Notes: generated by a model not told the origin, from the letters alone. 64,000 bases of DNA from Bacillus sp. FSL K6-3431 (GCF_038002605.1 NZ_JBBOCT010000001.1:2666001-2730000), one strand, 5' to 3'; counted from the stretch's first letter, positions 1 through 9,330 are shown. Made by a program: numbers and translations.

Positions 1-956
<956 letters not shown>

Positions 957-969
957 CTAATATATGCTT

Positions 970-998
970 TTAATACGTTAACTCATTCATTTTATCAA
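970..998 (-). promoter_or_regulatory. purA promoter (SigA type)
   Basis: Read on the minus strand, TTGATA (993-998) and TATTAA (970-975) are separated by exactly 17 bases and lie about 35 bases before the purA start. This is a good match to a vegetative sigma-A promoter. Confidence 0.65.
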
Positions 999-1021
999 CA
1001 AAATAAAGCGTAGTCAATTCA

Positions 1022-1065
1022 AAACACGTACATTACATCGCATTTTATTATTATTGTTCGGTAAA
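1022..1065 (-). promoter_or_regulatory. PurR operator: inverted pair of PurBoxes
   Basis: The minus strand of 1052-1065 reads TTTACCGAACAATA, 13 of 14 matches to the Bacillus PurBox AWWWCCGAACWWTH. A weaker inverted box lies on the plus strand at 1022-1035 (AAACACGTACATTA, 11 of 14). Exactly 16 bases separate them, the spacing known for PurR operators. The site lies just upstream of the purA -35 element, so PurR repression of purA is inferred. Confidence 0.7.
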
Positions 1066-1179
1066 TAAAATTTATGAAAACACCTAAAAAAAAGAAATTA
1101 ATCTAAAACCTAAAGAGATTAACAAACATAATAGATGTATGGTAGGAATTAAATAGAGGTGGAGAAAGATGACATATTA

Positions 1180-1257
1180 ATGAATAAAAGAGATTTTCCA
1201 ATACCTGAAACAGATATTAATTGTGTTGGAAAAGTTTTATTGGGTGGTGTGAATTAG
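1180..1257 (+). other. 25-codon ORF, probably a fragment
   Basis: An ATG at 1180 opens a 25-residue reading frame ending at TAG 1255-1257, with a GGTGGAG-like ribosome site 18 bases upstream next to an earlier ATG that stops after three codons. I do not recognise the peptide. It sits between the purA control region and an IS3 scar, so it is as likely to be a gene fragment as a real small protein. Confidence 0.15.
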
Positions 1258-1302
1258 TAAATTCTTATTCAGGCGGAAAAACCCAACAATCCAGTGTTGT
1301 CA

Positions 1303-1465
1303 TTTATTCGAAGGCACTTTCACACCCTTGAACAACTGGCTCTTGAACTTTTCGATTATGTTCATTGGTACAACAATATCCGGATGCATAGTTCAATCGA
1401 TTATTTAAGTCCAATAGAATATAGAAACCTATCTTTTAAAAAAACTGCTTGATTTAGTGTTGACA
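1303..1465 (+). pseudogene. IS3-family transposase (OrfB) C-terminal remnant
   Basis: The plus strand translates to the end of an IS3/IS150-type OrfB integrase: HTLEQLALELFDYVHWYNN, then RMHSSIDYLSPIEYRNLSF, ending at TGA 1450-1452. The rest of the transposase is missing. The bases after the stop (gatttagtgttgacatacca) look like the element's terminal repeat. A second, more damaged copy of the same end is at 46230-46380. No left end is visible here, so this is a scar and not a mobile element. Confidence 0.75.
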
Positions 1466-1507
1466 TACCACCTTTTAAATTAGGAATTAGGTAAAATCAC
1501 CTTCATG

Positions 1508-1537
1508 TTGACCACCTAACTTCATTTAGGATACAAT
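1508..1537 (+). promoter_or_regulatory. Promoter of the fused anthranilate synthase gene
   Basis: TTGACC (1508-1513) and TACAAT (1532-1537) are 18 bases apart. Transcription would start near 1544, so the TRAP triplets that begin at 1555 lie almost at the 5' end of the mRNA. Confidence 0.65.
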
Positions 1538-1554
1538 ATAAATTGTCAGAAGAT

Positions 1555-1614
1555 TAGAAGAGTTGAGGCTAGGTATTCCTAGATTGAGAAGAGTTTAGTT
1601 GAGCTGAGTTTGAG
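1555..1614 (+). promoter_or_regulatory. TRAP-binding site: eleven (G/U)AG triplets in the trp leader
   Basis: TAG or GAG triplets start at 1555, 1560, 1565, 1570, 1580, 1586, 1591, 1596, 1601, 1606 and 1612. Neighbours are separated by 2 or 3 bases, except for one 7-base gap (1573-1579). The 11-subunit TRAP protein (MtrB) is known to wrap RNA with 11 such triplets when tryptophan is bound. The match in number, spacing and position before a trp gene is very strong. The wide gap lies inside a CTAGG-TATT-CCTAG mini-hairpin (1569-1582), which may fold out or compete with binding. Confidence 0.85.
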
Positions 1615-1646
1615 ATTCCCCAATTTAATACACTCTAACTTTTTTT

Positions 1647-1673
1647 CCTCATCTCCTTTATTAATTAAGGAGG
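1647..1673 (+). promoter_or_regulatory. Shine-Dalgarno-sequestering helix, with alternative pairing to the TRAP site
   Basis: CTCCTT (1653-1658) is perfectly complementary to AAGGAG (1667-1672), the ribosome site of the TTG start at 1682. CCTCATCTC (1647-1655) instead can pair 8 of 9 bases with GAGTTGAGG (1560-1568), which holds TRAP triplets 2 and 3. The two helices share bases and exclude each other. The inferred model is that TRAP binding frees CTCCTT to hide the ribosome site and shut translation. A run of seven T (1640-1646) may also allow termination. Confidence 0.6.
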
Positions 1674-1681
1674 AAATTAAT

Positions 1682-3850
1682 TTGAGTATCTTATCGAGCC
1701 AAATCCCTGTTCAAGATGAAATTCATTATTTTACCAATGAAGGAATTGGAATAACACGAAGAAAGTGCCTTCTTGATGTAGAGACAGCAACTGATACGAT
1801 CCTTAAAGAGGTCGATAGTAGAAAAGGAGCTTTATTTTCTAGTCGTTACGATTATCCAGGGCGATATTCGCGTTGGGATGTTGGCTTTTATAACCCCCTA
1901 ATAGAAATTCGTGCAAATGGAAAAGAGTTTAGTATAGATGCTCAAAATCAAAGGGGAGAAATATTACTAACGCCAATCTCTAAAAAGTTAAAAATGGTAT
2001 CCGAGATAAGCTCACTGGTTATTAACCAGACATCTTTAACCGGAACTATTCAGGACGGAAAAGATGTTTATGATGAAGAAAAGCGAAGTCATCAACCATC
2101 TATTTTTACAGTTATAAGAGCAATTAAATGTCTTTTCGGATCCAATGAAGATTCATTTCTTGGTCTTTATGGTGCATTTGGATATGACTTAGTTTTCCAA
2201 TTTGAACCGATGGAATTTAAACATGATCGTGACGTTGGTGATTCGGACATTGTACTGTATATACCCGACGAATTGATCGTTGTAGATCATCAATTAAATA
2301 TTTCCTACCAATTATCATACGAATTTACCTTTGAAGGAAAAAATACAACAGGAATTCCAAGGGATGGGAGACTGTCAGAATATATCTATTGTTCAAATAG
2401 TAAATCGAAAGGTTATCAACCTGGGTATTACACTGAAATGGTTCGAGAGGCAAAAAAATCCTTTAAAAAGGGAGATCTATTTGAGGTCGTACCATCACAT
2501 ACATTTTATGAGAAATGTGAAAGTGCTCCTTCAGAGGTGTTCAAACGTTTGCAGAGTATAAATCCTAGTCCTTATGGATTCATAATAAATCTAGGAAACG
2601 AATTTTTGGTTGGATCATCACCTGAGATGTATGTACGAGTAGAGAATAATAGGGTTGAAACATGTCCTATTTCAGGAACAATTAAACGTGGGAAAAATGC
2701 AACAGAAGATGCAGATCGAATTCTAGAATTATTGAACTCTTCTAAAGATGAAGCAGAGTTGACGATGTGTACAGACGTTGACCGTAATGACAAATCCAGG
2801 GTATGTGAACCTGGTTCTGTAAATGTCATTGGAAGAAGACAAATTGAAATGTATTCGCATTTAATTCATACAGTCGATCATGTTGAAGGTAAACTGCGTC
2901 CTGAGTTCGACGCTTTAGATGCTTTTCTTACACATATGTGGGCAGTAACTATAACTGGAGCTCCGAAACGAGCTGCTATTCGCTGGATAGAAGATCATGA
3001 ACGTTCTCCAAGAGGCTGGTATGGCGGTGCTGTAGGATGGTTTAATTTCAATGGGAATATGAATACGGGGTTAACATTAAGAACAATGAAAATTAAATAT
3101 GGCGTAGCTGAAATCAGAGTTGGTGCAACCCTTTTATATGATTCCGTCCCTGAGGATGAAGAACAAGAAACGCTAACTAAGGCAGCAGGGCTTGTTCAGG
3201 CAATTCGAGAAACTCAAAAGATTGATAACAATATACCTAATAAGATTTATCAATCAGGTAAAGGAAAGAGAGTTTTGCTTGTTGACCATGAAGATTCGTT
3301 TGTTCATACACTAGCAAATTACATGAAACAAACTGGAGCTGAAGTGTTAACTTTACGATCACAATTAGCACGAGAAGAAATAAAAAGGAATCCTTCTTAC
3401 GATTTAGTCGTACTATCCCCTGGTCCTGGAAAACCAGCACAGTTTCATTTAGCAGATACGATTAATATATGTTTAGAAAAGGATTTGCCGATATTTGGTG
3501 TATGTTTAGGGCTTCAGGGGATTGTGGAGTATTTTGGTGGATCTCTTAATATATTAGAATACCCCCAACACGGTAAACCTTCCATTGTCAGACAAACTCA
3601 GGACAGTTATTTATGGAGTGGCCTTTCCGAAAAGTTTAAAGTCAGTCGGTATCATTCTTTGTATGCAGAAAAGGTACCAAAAGATATTGAAATAATAGCA
3701 TTATCTGATGATGATGTCGTCATGGCAATTCAGCACAAGGAGCTTCCTATTTCGGCTGTTCAATTTCATCCAGAATCCATTCTGACAACGAATAACGATG
3801 TTGGATTTAAAATAATTGATAATGTTATAAAACAATTAAACAATAAATAA
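1682..3850 (+). CDS. trpE(G): Fused anthranilate synthase, TrpE-TrpG type (722 aa)
   Basis: This makes anthranilate from chorismate and glutamine, the first step of tryptophan synthesis. The TrpE part (about residues 1-510) contains PISGTIKRG, TDVDRNDKSR, HTVDHVEG and TGAPK. The glutamine amidotransferase part (about 525-722) has the oxyanion motif SPGPGKP, the nucleophile in GVCLGLQ (Cys608), and FHPES (His696, Glu698). The fused layout and motif wording resemble rhizobial TrpE(G), not the separate trpE and pabA/trpG of Bacillus subtilis. I chose the TTG at 1682 because AAGGAGG lies 8 bases upstream; the longer frame from the TTG at 1610 would run through the TRAP site. It is apparently monocistronic, with no other trp genes beside it. 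A PhzE-like enzyme is possible but less likely given the TRAP leader. Confidence 0.93.
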   Translation: MSILSSQIPVQDEIHYFTNEGIGITRRKCLLDVETATDTILKEVDSRKGALFSSRYDYPGRYSRWDVGFYNPLIEIRANGKEFSIDAQNQRGEILLTPISKKLKMVSEISSLVINQTSLTGTIQDGKDVYDEEKRSHQPSIFTVIRAIKCLFGSNEDSFLGLYGAFGYDLVFQFEPMEFKHDRDVGDSDIVLYIPDELIVVDHQLNISYQLSYEFTFEGKNTTGIPRDGRLSEYIYCSNSKSKGYQPGYYTEMVREAKKSFKKGDLFEVVPSHTFYEKCESAPSEVFKRLQSINPSPYGFIINLGNEFLVGSSPEMYVRVENNRVETCPISGTIKRGKNATEDADRILELLNSSKDEAELTMCTDVDRNDKSRVCEPGSVNVIGRRQIEMYSHLIHTVDHVEGKLRPEFDALDAFLTHMWAVTITGAPKRAAIRWIEDHERSPRGWYGGAVGWFNFNGNMNTGLTLRTMKIKYGVAEIRVGATLLYDSVPEDEEQETLTKAAGLVQAIRETQKIDNNIPNKIYQSGKGKRVLLVDHEDSFVHTLANYMKQTGAEVLTLRSQLAREEIKRNPSYDLVVLSPGPGKPAQFHLADTINICLEKDLPIFGVCLGLQGIVEYFGGSLNILEYPQHGKPSIVRQTQDSYLWSGLSEKFKVSRYHSLYAEKVPKDIEIIALSDDDVVMAIQHKELPISAVQFHPESILTTNNDVGFKIIDNVIKQLNNK

Positions 3851-4014
3851 TAGAAGAGCAAAGTAGATGAGTACAAGGTTAGATATTAATCGTATAGTAT
3901 TTTTAGGTAGTACTTATGATATATATTAATATGTTTAACCTCTCAGAAAAAGATTTATAGGAAAAAAGATACTGGATTGTCCAGCAGGAGGATGCTCCTT
4001 TCCAGCTTTAGTGT

Positions 4015-4128
4015 GAAGTAAAGATTGCCAAAATAGAAGCGGGGCACCACCGTTCAAGTTATCCAGACTTTTGTAAACTTGCATTTAACATTCAGGTATT
4101 GCCTCATGAATCAGATGATAATGGTTAA
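4015..4128 (+). pseudogene. Possible Xre-type helix-turn-helix remnant
   Basis: One plus-strand frame reads KIAKIEAGHHRSSYPDFCKL and on to TAA at 4126. This resembles the second half of an Xre/Cro HTH domain (an S/A-K-I-E-x-G-x-R-x-P-S pattern). There is no start, and a stop lies just upstream in frame. The rest of 3851-4244 shows nothing else I can name. Confidence 0.3.
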
Positions 4129-4256
4129 GGAACAGGTACGAGAAAAGTAATGTTCCAGAGGGATATGTTAATAAATAAAACGAAGGTAATAGTCTGTAAT
4201 AACTTTTCTAATCTTTTATTTACATTTAAAACTACATCTATTAATTGAGAGGATTA

Positions 4257-4288
4257 TTCAACCAGTGGTATTATTACCACTGGTTGAA
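4257..4288. terminator. Perfect 14-bp hairpin after the minus-strand sugar operon
   Basis: TTCAACCAGTGGTA (4257-4270) is perfectly complementary to 4275-4288 with a 4-base loop. It lies 43 bases past the stop of the AllA-like gene and probably ends that operon. It has no strong T run on either strand, so it may act mainly as a 3'-end stabiliser. Confidence 0.5.
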
Positions 4289-4330
4289 TGAAAATGGCTT
4301 TACTTCTAACGAAATATCAATAATTAATTC

Positions 4331-4846
4331 TCAAAATTCAAATGCTACTTTTGCATTATTTTCAAATTCAACCCAAGGATTCATGATTTCATCTCCAAAT
4401 TTATCCGGCTTTCTTTCAATAGCAAAGAAATAAAGTGTATCTTCAGTTGCCGGATAAGCTGGACTATGCCACACCCCTTTTTTTATAATAATTCCTTGGC
4501 CTTGTTTTAAATGAAGGCATTTTACAAGGCTAGGATCGGGCTTTTCATCTGGGTTTTCTAGATCTTTGGATAATGCTAATGGTTGAATAATATCCCCTTG
4601 GAGGGCAATTAATAGTTCTTCTCTGCTATCATGTCTTTCCATGGATTCAATAATAAATGGTCGTCGTTTAGTATTAACCAACCCCATCCCAACTTCAGTG
4701 TCCACTTCCATCATCTGTATATAATTCCAACACTCCCATCCATCGCCAACTTTCGTGGGTGAACTTGCGGGTACTTCTACAATTTTTCCAAACGGTTCAA
4801 AGTTTGCAACAGTTAAAGCCTCAATTTTTATTGTCACTTTTCTCAT
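4331..4846 (-). CDS. AllA-like (ureidoglycolate lyase family) cupin protein, 171 aa
   Basis: The sequence matches the AllA/ureidoglycolate lyase family: an N-terminal EALTVANFEPFGKIVEVP, WECWN, then RHDSREELLIALQGD and the HSPAYP region that forms the beta-barrel core. AllA itself splits ureidoglycolate to glyoxylate and urea. No other allantoin gene is nearby. Instead it is the last gene of a sugar-import operon, 8 bases after the binding-protein gene. Its substrate is therefore probably a sugar-derived acid or aldehyde; that is inference. Family assignment is good, the reaction unknown. Confidence 0.75.
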   Translation of the reverse strand: MRKVTIKIEALTVANFEPFGKIVEVPASSPTKVGDGWECWNYIQMMEVDTEVGMGLVNTKRRPFIIESMERHDSREELLIALQGDIIQPLALSKDLENPDEKPDPSLVKCLHLKQGQGIIIKKGVWHSPAYPATEDTLYFFAIERKPDKFGDEIMNPWVEFENNAKVAFEF

Positions 4847-4854
4847 CCTTTATA

Positions 4855-5883
4855 TTAGAAGTCAAAATCTTCTACATTGTCTTTCGTAATTATTTCAGTC
4901 CCAATTAGTATAAATTTATCCTGAACCTTCACTTTTCCAACAGTCGGAATATCCATCCCATCCTTGATTTCCTCTCCATTAGAGAGCGCATTAAGAACAT
5001 ATACAGTTGCATATCCTAGTTTAGTAGGATCCCATGTTACAAGTTGTTCGATAGTCCCACTTTTTACGTATTTCTCAACCAGACTAGGCACAGCAAAACC
5101 AGTAATTGTTATTTGTCCTTTTTTAATCTTACCTTCTTCTACCGCTCTTTCCACCGCTTGAGCCGCAGCTGGGGCTTCTGCTCCGGCAAAACCAACAATT
5201 CCATTTAAATCTGGATACGTACTAATTAAATTTTGAGCATTTTCAAATGCCTTTTGTTGGTCATCATTACTGGAGACAGTTGCTACAACTTCAATATCAG
5301 GGTATTCTGCTTTTAGTAACTCCTTAGCTGCTTCCACTTTATCAGTTTGGTTCTGTGCAGCCAAACTAGCTACCATAAAAGCAAGCTTACCTTTTCCACC
5401 AATTTTTTCTGCTGTCATTTTTATAAATTGCTCACCTAACTCCCCATCAGTTGCAGGCCCAATATAATAGTCCCGACTAGTTGTCGGAGCGTCACTATCC
5501 CAAGTGACCACATTTACATTTTTACTTTTGGCAGTATCAAAAATAGAAGCCACCGCTGTTGGATCATTAGGTGCTATTCCAATACCTTTCACTTGTCTTG
5601 TCAACATATCTTGGATCATATTAATTTGTTGTGATGAATCTGTAGTAGATGGCGCGTTAAAAATTACATCTACTTCTAAATCCTTGCCAGCTTGCTTTGC
5701 CCCTTTCTCAGCAGCGGAATAATAAGCTGGTCCTATTGATTTAGGATTTATGAAGAAACTTTTATCAGAACTTGAAGAATTACTCTCTTTTTTAGTATCA
5801 CCTTCCGTTTGTCCTTGCGTTGAACATCCAGCTATTAAAATAACAATTAAAACGACTGATAGAATTTTGCTTATATACTTCAC
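4855..5883 (-). CDS. LsrB/RhaS-type sugar-binding lipoprotein (342 aa)
   Basis: This is the extracellular solute receptor of the ABC importer encoded upstream. It has a lipoprotein signal with lipobox LIAGC (Cys20), a Ser-rich linker, then a periplasmic-binding fold of cluster B (Peripla_BP_4). It resembles LsrB (autoinducer-2) and RhaS (rhamnose) more than RbsB: KSIGPAYY near the start, VTWDSDAP, PDLNGIVGFAG, TWDPTKLGY and the C-terminal KDNVEDFDF parallel LsrB landmarks. The Asp-Gln pair that LsrB uses to bind AI-2 appears as Ala-Gln (AAQNQ), so a different pentose-like or deoxy-sugar ligand is likely. Confidence 0.85.
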   Translation of the reverse strand: MKYISKILSVVLIVILIAGCSTQGQTEGDTKKESNSSSSDKSFFINPKSIGPAYYSAAEKGAKQAGKDLEVDVIFNAPSTTDSSQQINMIQDMLTRQVKGIGIAPNDPTAVASIFDTAKSKNVNVVTWDSDAPTTSRDYYIGPATDGELGEQFIKMTAEKIGGKGKLAFMVASLAAQNQTDKVEAAKELLKAEYPDIEVVATVSSNDDQQKAFENAQNLISTYPDLNGIVGFAGAEAPAAAQAVERAVEEGKIKKGQITITGFAVPSLVEKYVKSGTIEQLVTWDPTKLGYATVYVLNALSNGEEIKDGMDIPTVGKVKVQDKFILIGTEIITKDNVEDFDF

Positions 5884-5901
5884 TTAAATCATCCTCTCTT
5901 T

Positions 5902-6858
5902 TTACTTATTTTGTCTACCTACAGCTATTAAAATTAATACACCCAAAATCATTGTTTGGAACAATACAGATACACCCATAAGGTTTAAACCATTTCTCAG
6001 TGTTCCAATTAGCAAGATACCTAAGAAGGTACCTAATAAACTACCTCTCCCACCAAATATATGGGTCCCTCCAATTAAGACAGCGGTAATTACATCGAGT
6101 TCAATTCCATCTCCAGCATCAGCCTGTGCACTTGCATATCTTGATACATAGAAAACTCCGGATATAGCTGCAAAGACACCACTCATTAAAAAGGTCATAA
6201 ATCTTAATCTTACAACGTTAATACCCGAATATCGAACTGTCTCTTCATTATTACCGAGCGCATAAACATATCTCCCAACTCTTGTTTTTTTTATGATTAA
6301 ATAAGCGATTGTAAATAGTAATACCATGACAATTACGTTAAAAGGGAGTCCAAATACCGTACCTTGTCCTAGAAAATAAAACGATTCTGGATATCCACTA
6401 ATTGGTTTTCCCTCCGTGATGATATAAACTAACCCACGTAAGGTAACAAGCGTTCCAATAGTTACAACAATCGCCTGCATTTTAAATTTCGCTATCAAAA
6501 GTCCATTTAAAGATCCAGCCAATGCTCCTGCCAGAATTGCCAATATTACACAAATCCAAATATTCAGTCCGCTTTGAAAAGAAAAACCTAGGGTGACAGC
6601 CGAAATCCCTAATATAGACCCTACTGATAAATCCATTGCACCTGAAATAATAATAAACGTCATCGGTATTGCTATAAATCCAATTGTTGTTACCTGTATT
6701 AATATATTGGAGATATTAGATTTAGAGAGAAAAAAGGCTGATTGTGAACTAAAAAATATGAAAAAACCAAGTAATAAAATTGTTAAAATCACATTATTAT
6801 TTATTCTAAACGGGAGGACAAACGTTCTTTTTTGTTTTATTTGCTCTATTAAATTCAT
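5902..6858 (-). CDS. Sugar ABC transporter permease 2 (RbsC/LsrD family, 318 aa)
   Basis: Inner-membrane channel subunit of the sugar importer. It has 8-10 hydrophobic segments and the BPD_transp_2 core AMDLSVGSILGISA, plus the conserved AVLIGGTHIFGGRGSLLGTFLG near the C-terminus that contacts the ATPase. Its ATG overlaps the stop of permease 1 by 4 bases, so the two are translationally coupled. Two different permeases with one ATPase match the LsrCD or RhaPQ layout, not the single-permease ribose system. Confidence 0.92.
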   Translation of the reverse strand: MNLIEQIKQKRTFVLPFRINNNVILTILLLGFFIFFSSQSAFFLSKSNISNILIQVTTIGFIAIPMTFIIISGAMDLSVGSILGISAVTLGFSFQSGLNIWICVILAILAGALAGSLNGLLIAKFKMQAIVVTIGTLVTLRGLVYIITEGKPISGYPESFYFLGQGTVFGLPFNVIVMVLLFTIAYLIIKKTRVGRYVYALGNNEETVRYSGINVVRLRFMTFLMSGVFAAISGVFYVSRYASAQADAGDGIELDVITAVLIGGTHIFGGRGSLLGTFLGILLIGTLRNGLNLMGVSVLFQTMILGVLILIAVGRQNK

Positions 6859-7817
6859 ATTAATTCTCCCCCCTTACTTGAGACACTTCTGCTTCTCTGA
6901 ATGGTATTCATAATTATTGCAAGTATAAGAATAAAACCAGTCGCAGCATCAATCCAATATACCGAGGCTTGACTTAAGACAAGACCATTTTTAATAATCC
7001 CCATTAATAAAACACCAATTATCGTTCCTGGAAGTGTACCTACACCTCCAAAGATACTAGCGCCACCGATTAATACTGCTGCAATCACAGTAAATTCGAT
7101 GCCCTTTCCTGCGGTAGAGGCTTGTACATTTCCAATATTCGAAGCGAATATAACTGCGGCTACCGATGTAAGCATTCCACTAAAAATATAGACGTATAAC
7201 TTTGTTGTTTTTATTTTCATTCCAGCTAATTTAGCCGCTTCTGGATTCCCACCAATTGCGTAAATTCTTCGTCCAAATGATGTCTGGCTAAGAATATACC
7301 AAAAAATGATTGCCGCTATAATTAGTAGTACAACTGAAACTGGGACCCCTAGAATAGAACCTTGTCCAAAGTAGTTAAATGCTTCTGGAAAGTTTGTTAC
7401 CCATTGACCATTACTAATGGCAACTGCTAAACCTCGAAAGATAAACATTGTTGCTAGAGTTGTAATAATGTCTGGTATATTAAATCTAGTAATGAAGAAA
7501 CCGTTAATCGCCCCGCATATTGCACCAACAATAATGCCTATTAAAGCAGCTAAGACTGGATTTACACCTGCGTTAACTAACATTCCTACAATTGTAGCGA
7601 CAACCGCTAATACAGAACCAACAGAGAGATCAATTCCACCAAATAAAATGACCATTAACATACCGATTGCTATTAATCCGATCGTAGTAATTTGCGTTAA
7701 AATTAATGATATATTTTCAAAGGTAGAAAAGTTAGACGATAGAGTTGAAAAAATCACAAAAATCGATACGGAGAAAATAAGAATCGGAATTTCTTTAGCT
7801 TTTATAATGTTATTCAT
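6855..7817 (-). CDS. Sugar ABC transporter permease 1 (RbsC/LsrC family, 320 aa)
   Basis: Partner permease of the same importer, with the family motifs GGIDLSVGSVLAVVA and AVLIGGASIFGGVGTLPGT and about ten hydrophobic segments. It begins 3 bases after the ATPase stop and overlaps the next permease. It would form a heterodimer with the downstream permease. Confidence 0.92.
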   Translation of the reverse strand: MNNIIKAKEIPILIFSVSIFVIFSTLSSNFSTFENISLILTQITTIGLIAIGMLMVILFGGIDLSVGSVLAVVATIVGMLVNAGVNPVLAALIGIIVGAICGAINGFFITRFNIPDIITTLATMFIFRGLAVAISNGQWVTNFPEAFNYFGQGSILGVPVSVVLLIIAAIIFWYILSQTSFGRRIYAIGGNPEAAKLAGMKIKTTKLYVYIFSGMLTSVAAVIFASNIGNVQASTAGKGIEFTVIAAVLIGGASIFGGVGTLPGTIIGVLLMGIIKNGLVLSQASVYWIDAATGFILILAIIMNTIQRSRSVSSKGGELI

Positions 7818-7820
7818 TGT

Positions 7821-9326
7821 TTATACCTCCGAAACCATATCTGAATCTGATGCCACTTTTAAGAGATTATGTTGATTAGCTTCTCTTCTTCCATATTCCT
7901 TTGTTATCTTCCCATTATTCATTACTAAAATCCGATCACTTAAACCTATTAATTCAGGCATTTCTGTAGAGATTAATATAAAACTTAGTCCTTCGGAAGC
8001 TAAACGATTAATTAATTTGTAGATTTCCGCTTTTGCACCTACATCAACACCTCTAGTAGGTTCTTCCATTATTAATATCTCTGGTTTTGTAGCTAACCAT
8101 TTGGCTAATGTTATTTTTTGTTGATTTCCGCCACTCAAAAAATTGACTGTCTGGTTCTGATTTGGTGTCTTGATCCGAAGTTGTTCAATATAAGTTTGTG
8201 TAAGCTCCTTCTCTTTTTGATTGTTAATCATAAAGGCTTGGGATAACTCTTTCAAAACTGTTAAACTTATATTGTCTTTTACACTAAGCTCTTTGACTAA
8301 ACCTTGTCGATGTCGATCAGGCGGTAAATACGCTATACCATGATTCATTGCATCTTTCGGAGTCTTTATAACTACATCCTTTGAATGCACTTTTACAACT
8401 CCAATGCCTTTCCTTAATCCAAATAATCTTTCGGCCAAGGTGTGGGTACCTGAACCCACTAAACCATAGAAACCCAATATTTCTCCTTTATGCAAATCAA
8501 AAGATACCCTGTCTTTATTAGTAATATAAAAGTCTCTAGTTGACAGCACAATATCTTTAGCAATTTCATGATTAGTATTCGGATAAAGATTTCCAACTTC
8601 TTGACCAACCATTGAATTGATTAGTTCTTCTTCAGTAGTTTCATTAATTAATTTAGTTGAGACTCTTTTTCCATCTCTTAAAACGGTCACTTTATCAGCA
8701 ATCTCAAAGATCTCTTTCATTCGATGAGATACATAAACAATCGCTACACCATTTCTCTTCAACTGATTTACAACATTAAACATATTTTGCACTTCATCTT
8801 CTGGAAGCGCAGCAGAGGGTTCATCCATAATTAATATCTTTGCATTAAGTGAAAGTGCCTTTGCAATTTCAATTACTTGCTGACTATGAACGCCTAAGTA
8901 TTGAACTTCTTTCTTCACATCGATATTTGCACCAATAGATTTTATTAACTCATCTGCTTTTCTATAGATTGACTTCCAAGCTATTTTACCGAGTTTTCCC
9001 TTTGAGTCTTTTCGGTCTATAAAAATATTTTCTGCAGCGGAAAGATTTGGGAAGAGATTGAATTCTTGATGTATAATAGAAATTCCCAATGCTTGTGCAT
9101 CAACCGGATTTTTCAAAGTGATTTTTTTTCCCTCTAAATACATGTTTCCAGATGTCTCAGAATACACTCCAGAAAGTATTTTCATTAAAGTTGATTTTCC
9201 AGCCCCATTTTCACCCATTAGAGCATGGACTTCTCCAGGATATATCTCAAAATCTACTCCATTTAATGCTTTAACTCCTGGAAACTCTTTAGTGATAGCC
9301 TCCATTTTAAGAATAGGCTTAGACAT
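7821..9326 (-). CDS. Sugar ABC transporter ATP-binding protein (RbsA/LsrA family, 501 aa)
   Basis: Cytosolic motor with two fused ATPase domains. Domain 1 has Walker A GENGAGKST (about residues 38-46), a signature region LGVHSQQVIEIAKAL and Walker B ILIMDEPSAAL. Domain 2 has a degenerate Walker A GLVGSGTHTL without the Lys, the signature LSGGNQQK and ILIMEEPTRGVD with Glu in the Walker B. Loss of the second Lys is normal in this family. It starts 4 bases after the PfkB kinase stop. Confidence 0.94.
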   Translation of the reverse strand: MSKPILKMEAITKEFPGVKALNGVDFEIYPGEVHALMGENGAGKSTLMKILSGVYSETSGNMYLEGKKITLKNPVDAQALGISIIHQEFNLFPNLSAAENIFIDRKDSKGKLGKIAWKSIYRKADELIKSIGANIDVKKEVQYLGVHSQQVIEIAKALSLNAKILIMDEPSAALPEDEVQNMFNVVNQLKRNGVAIVYVSHRMKEIFEIADKVTVLRDGKRVSTKLINETTEEELINSMVGQEVGNLYPNTNHEIAKDIVLSTRDFYITNKDRVSFDLHKGEILGFYGLVGSGTHTLAERLFGLRKGIGVVKVHSKDVVIKTPKDAMNHGIAYLPPDRHRQGLVKELSVKDNISLTVLKELSQAFMINNQKEKELTQTYIEQLRIKTPNQNQTVNFLSGGNQQKITLAKWLATKPEILIMEEPTRGVDVGAKAEIYKLINRLASEGLSFILISTEMPELIGLSDRILVMNNGKITKEYGRREANQHNLLKVASDSDMVSEV

Positions 9327-9330
9327 TCAA

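Noticed and set aside
1500..1680. T-box riboswitch as explanation of the trp leader
   Set aside because: No T-box core (AGGGTGG-type) or specifier stem is visible and the leader is too short; the triplet array fits TRAP instead.
2331..3440. Open frames inside trpE(G) on both strands
   Set aside because: All are shadows of a clearly coding frame.
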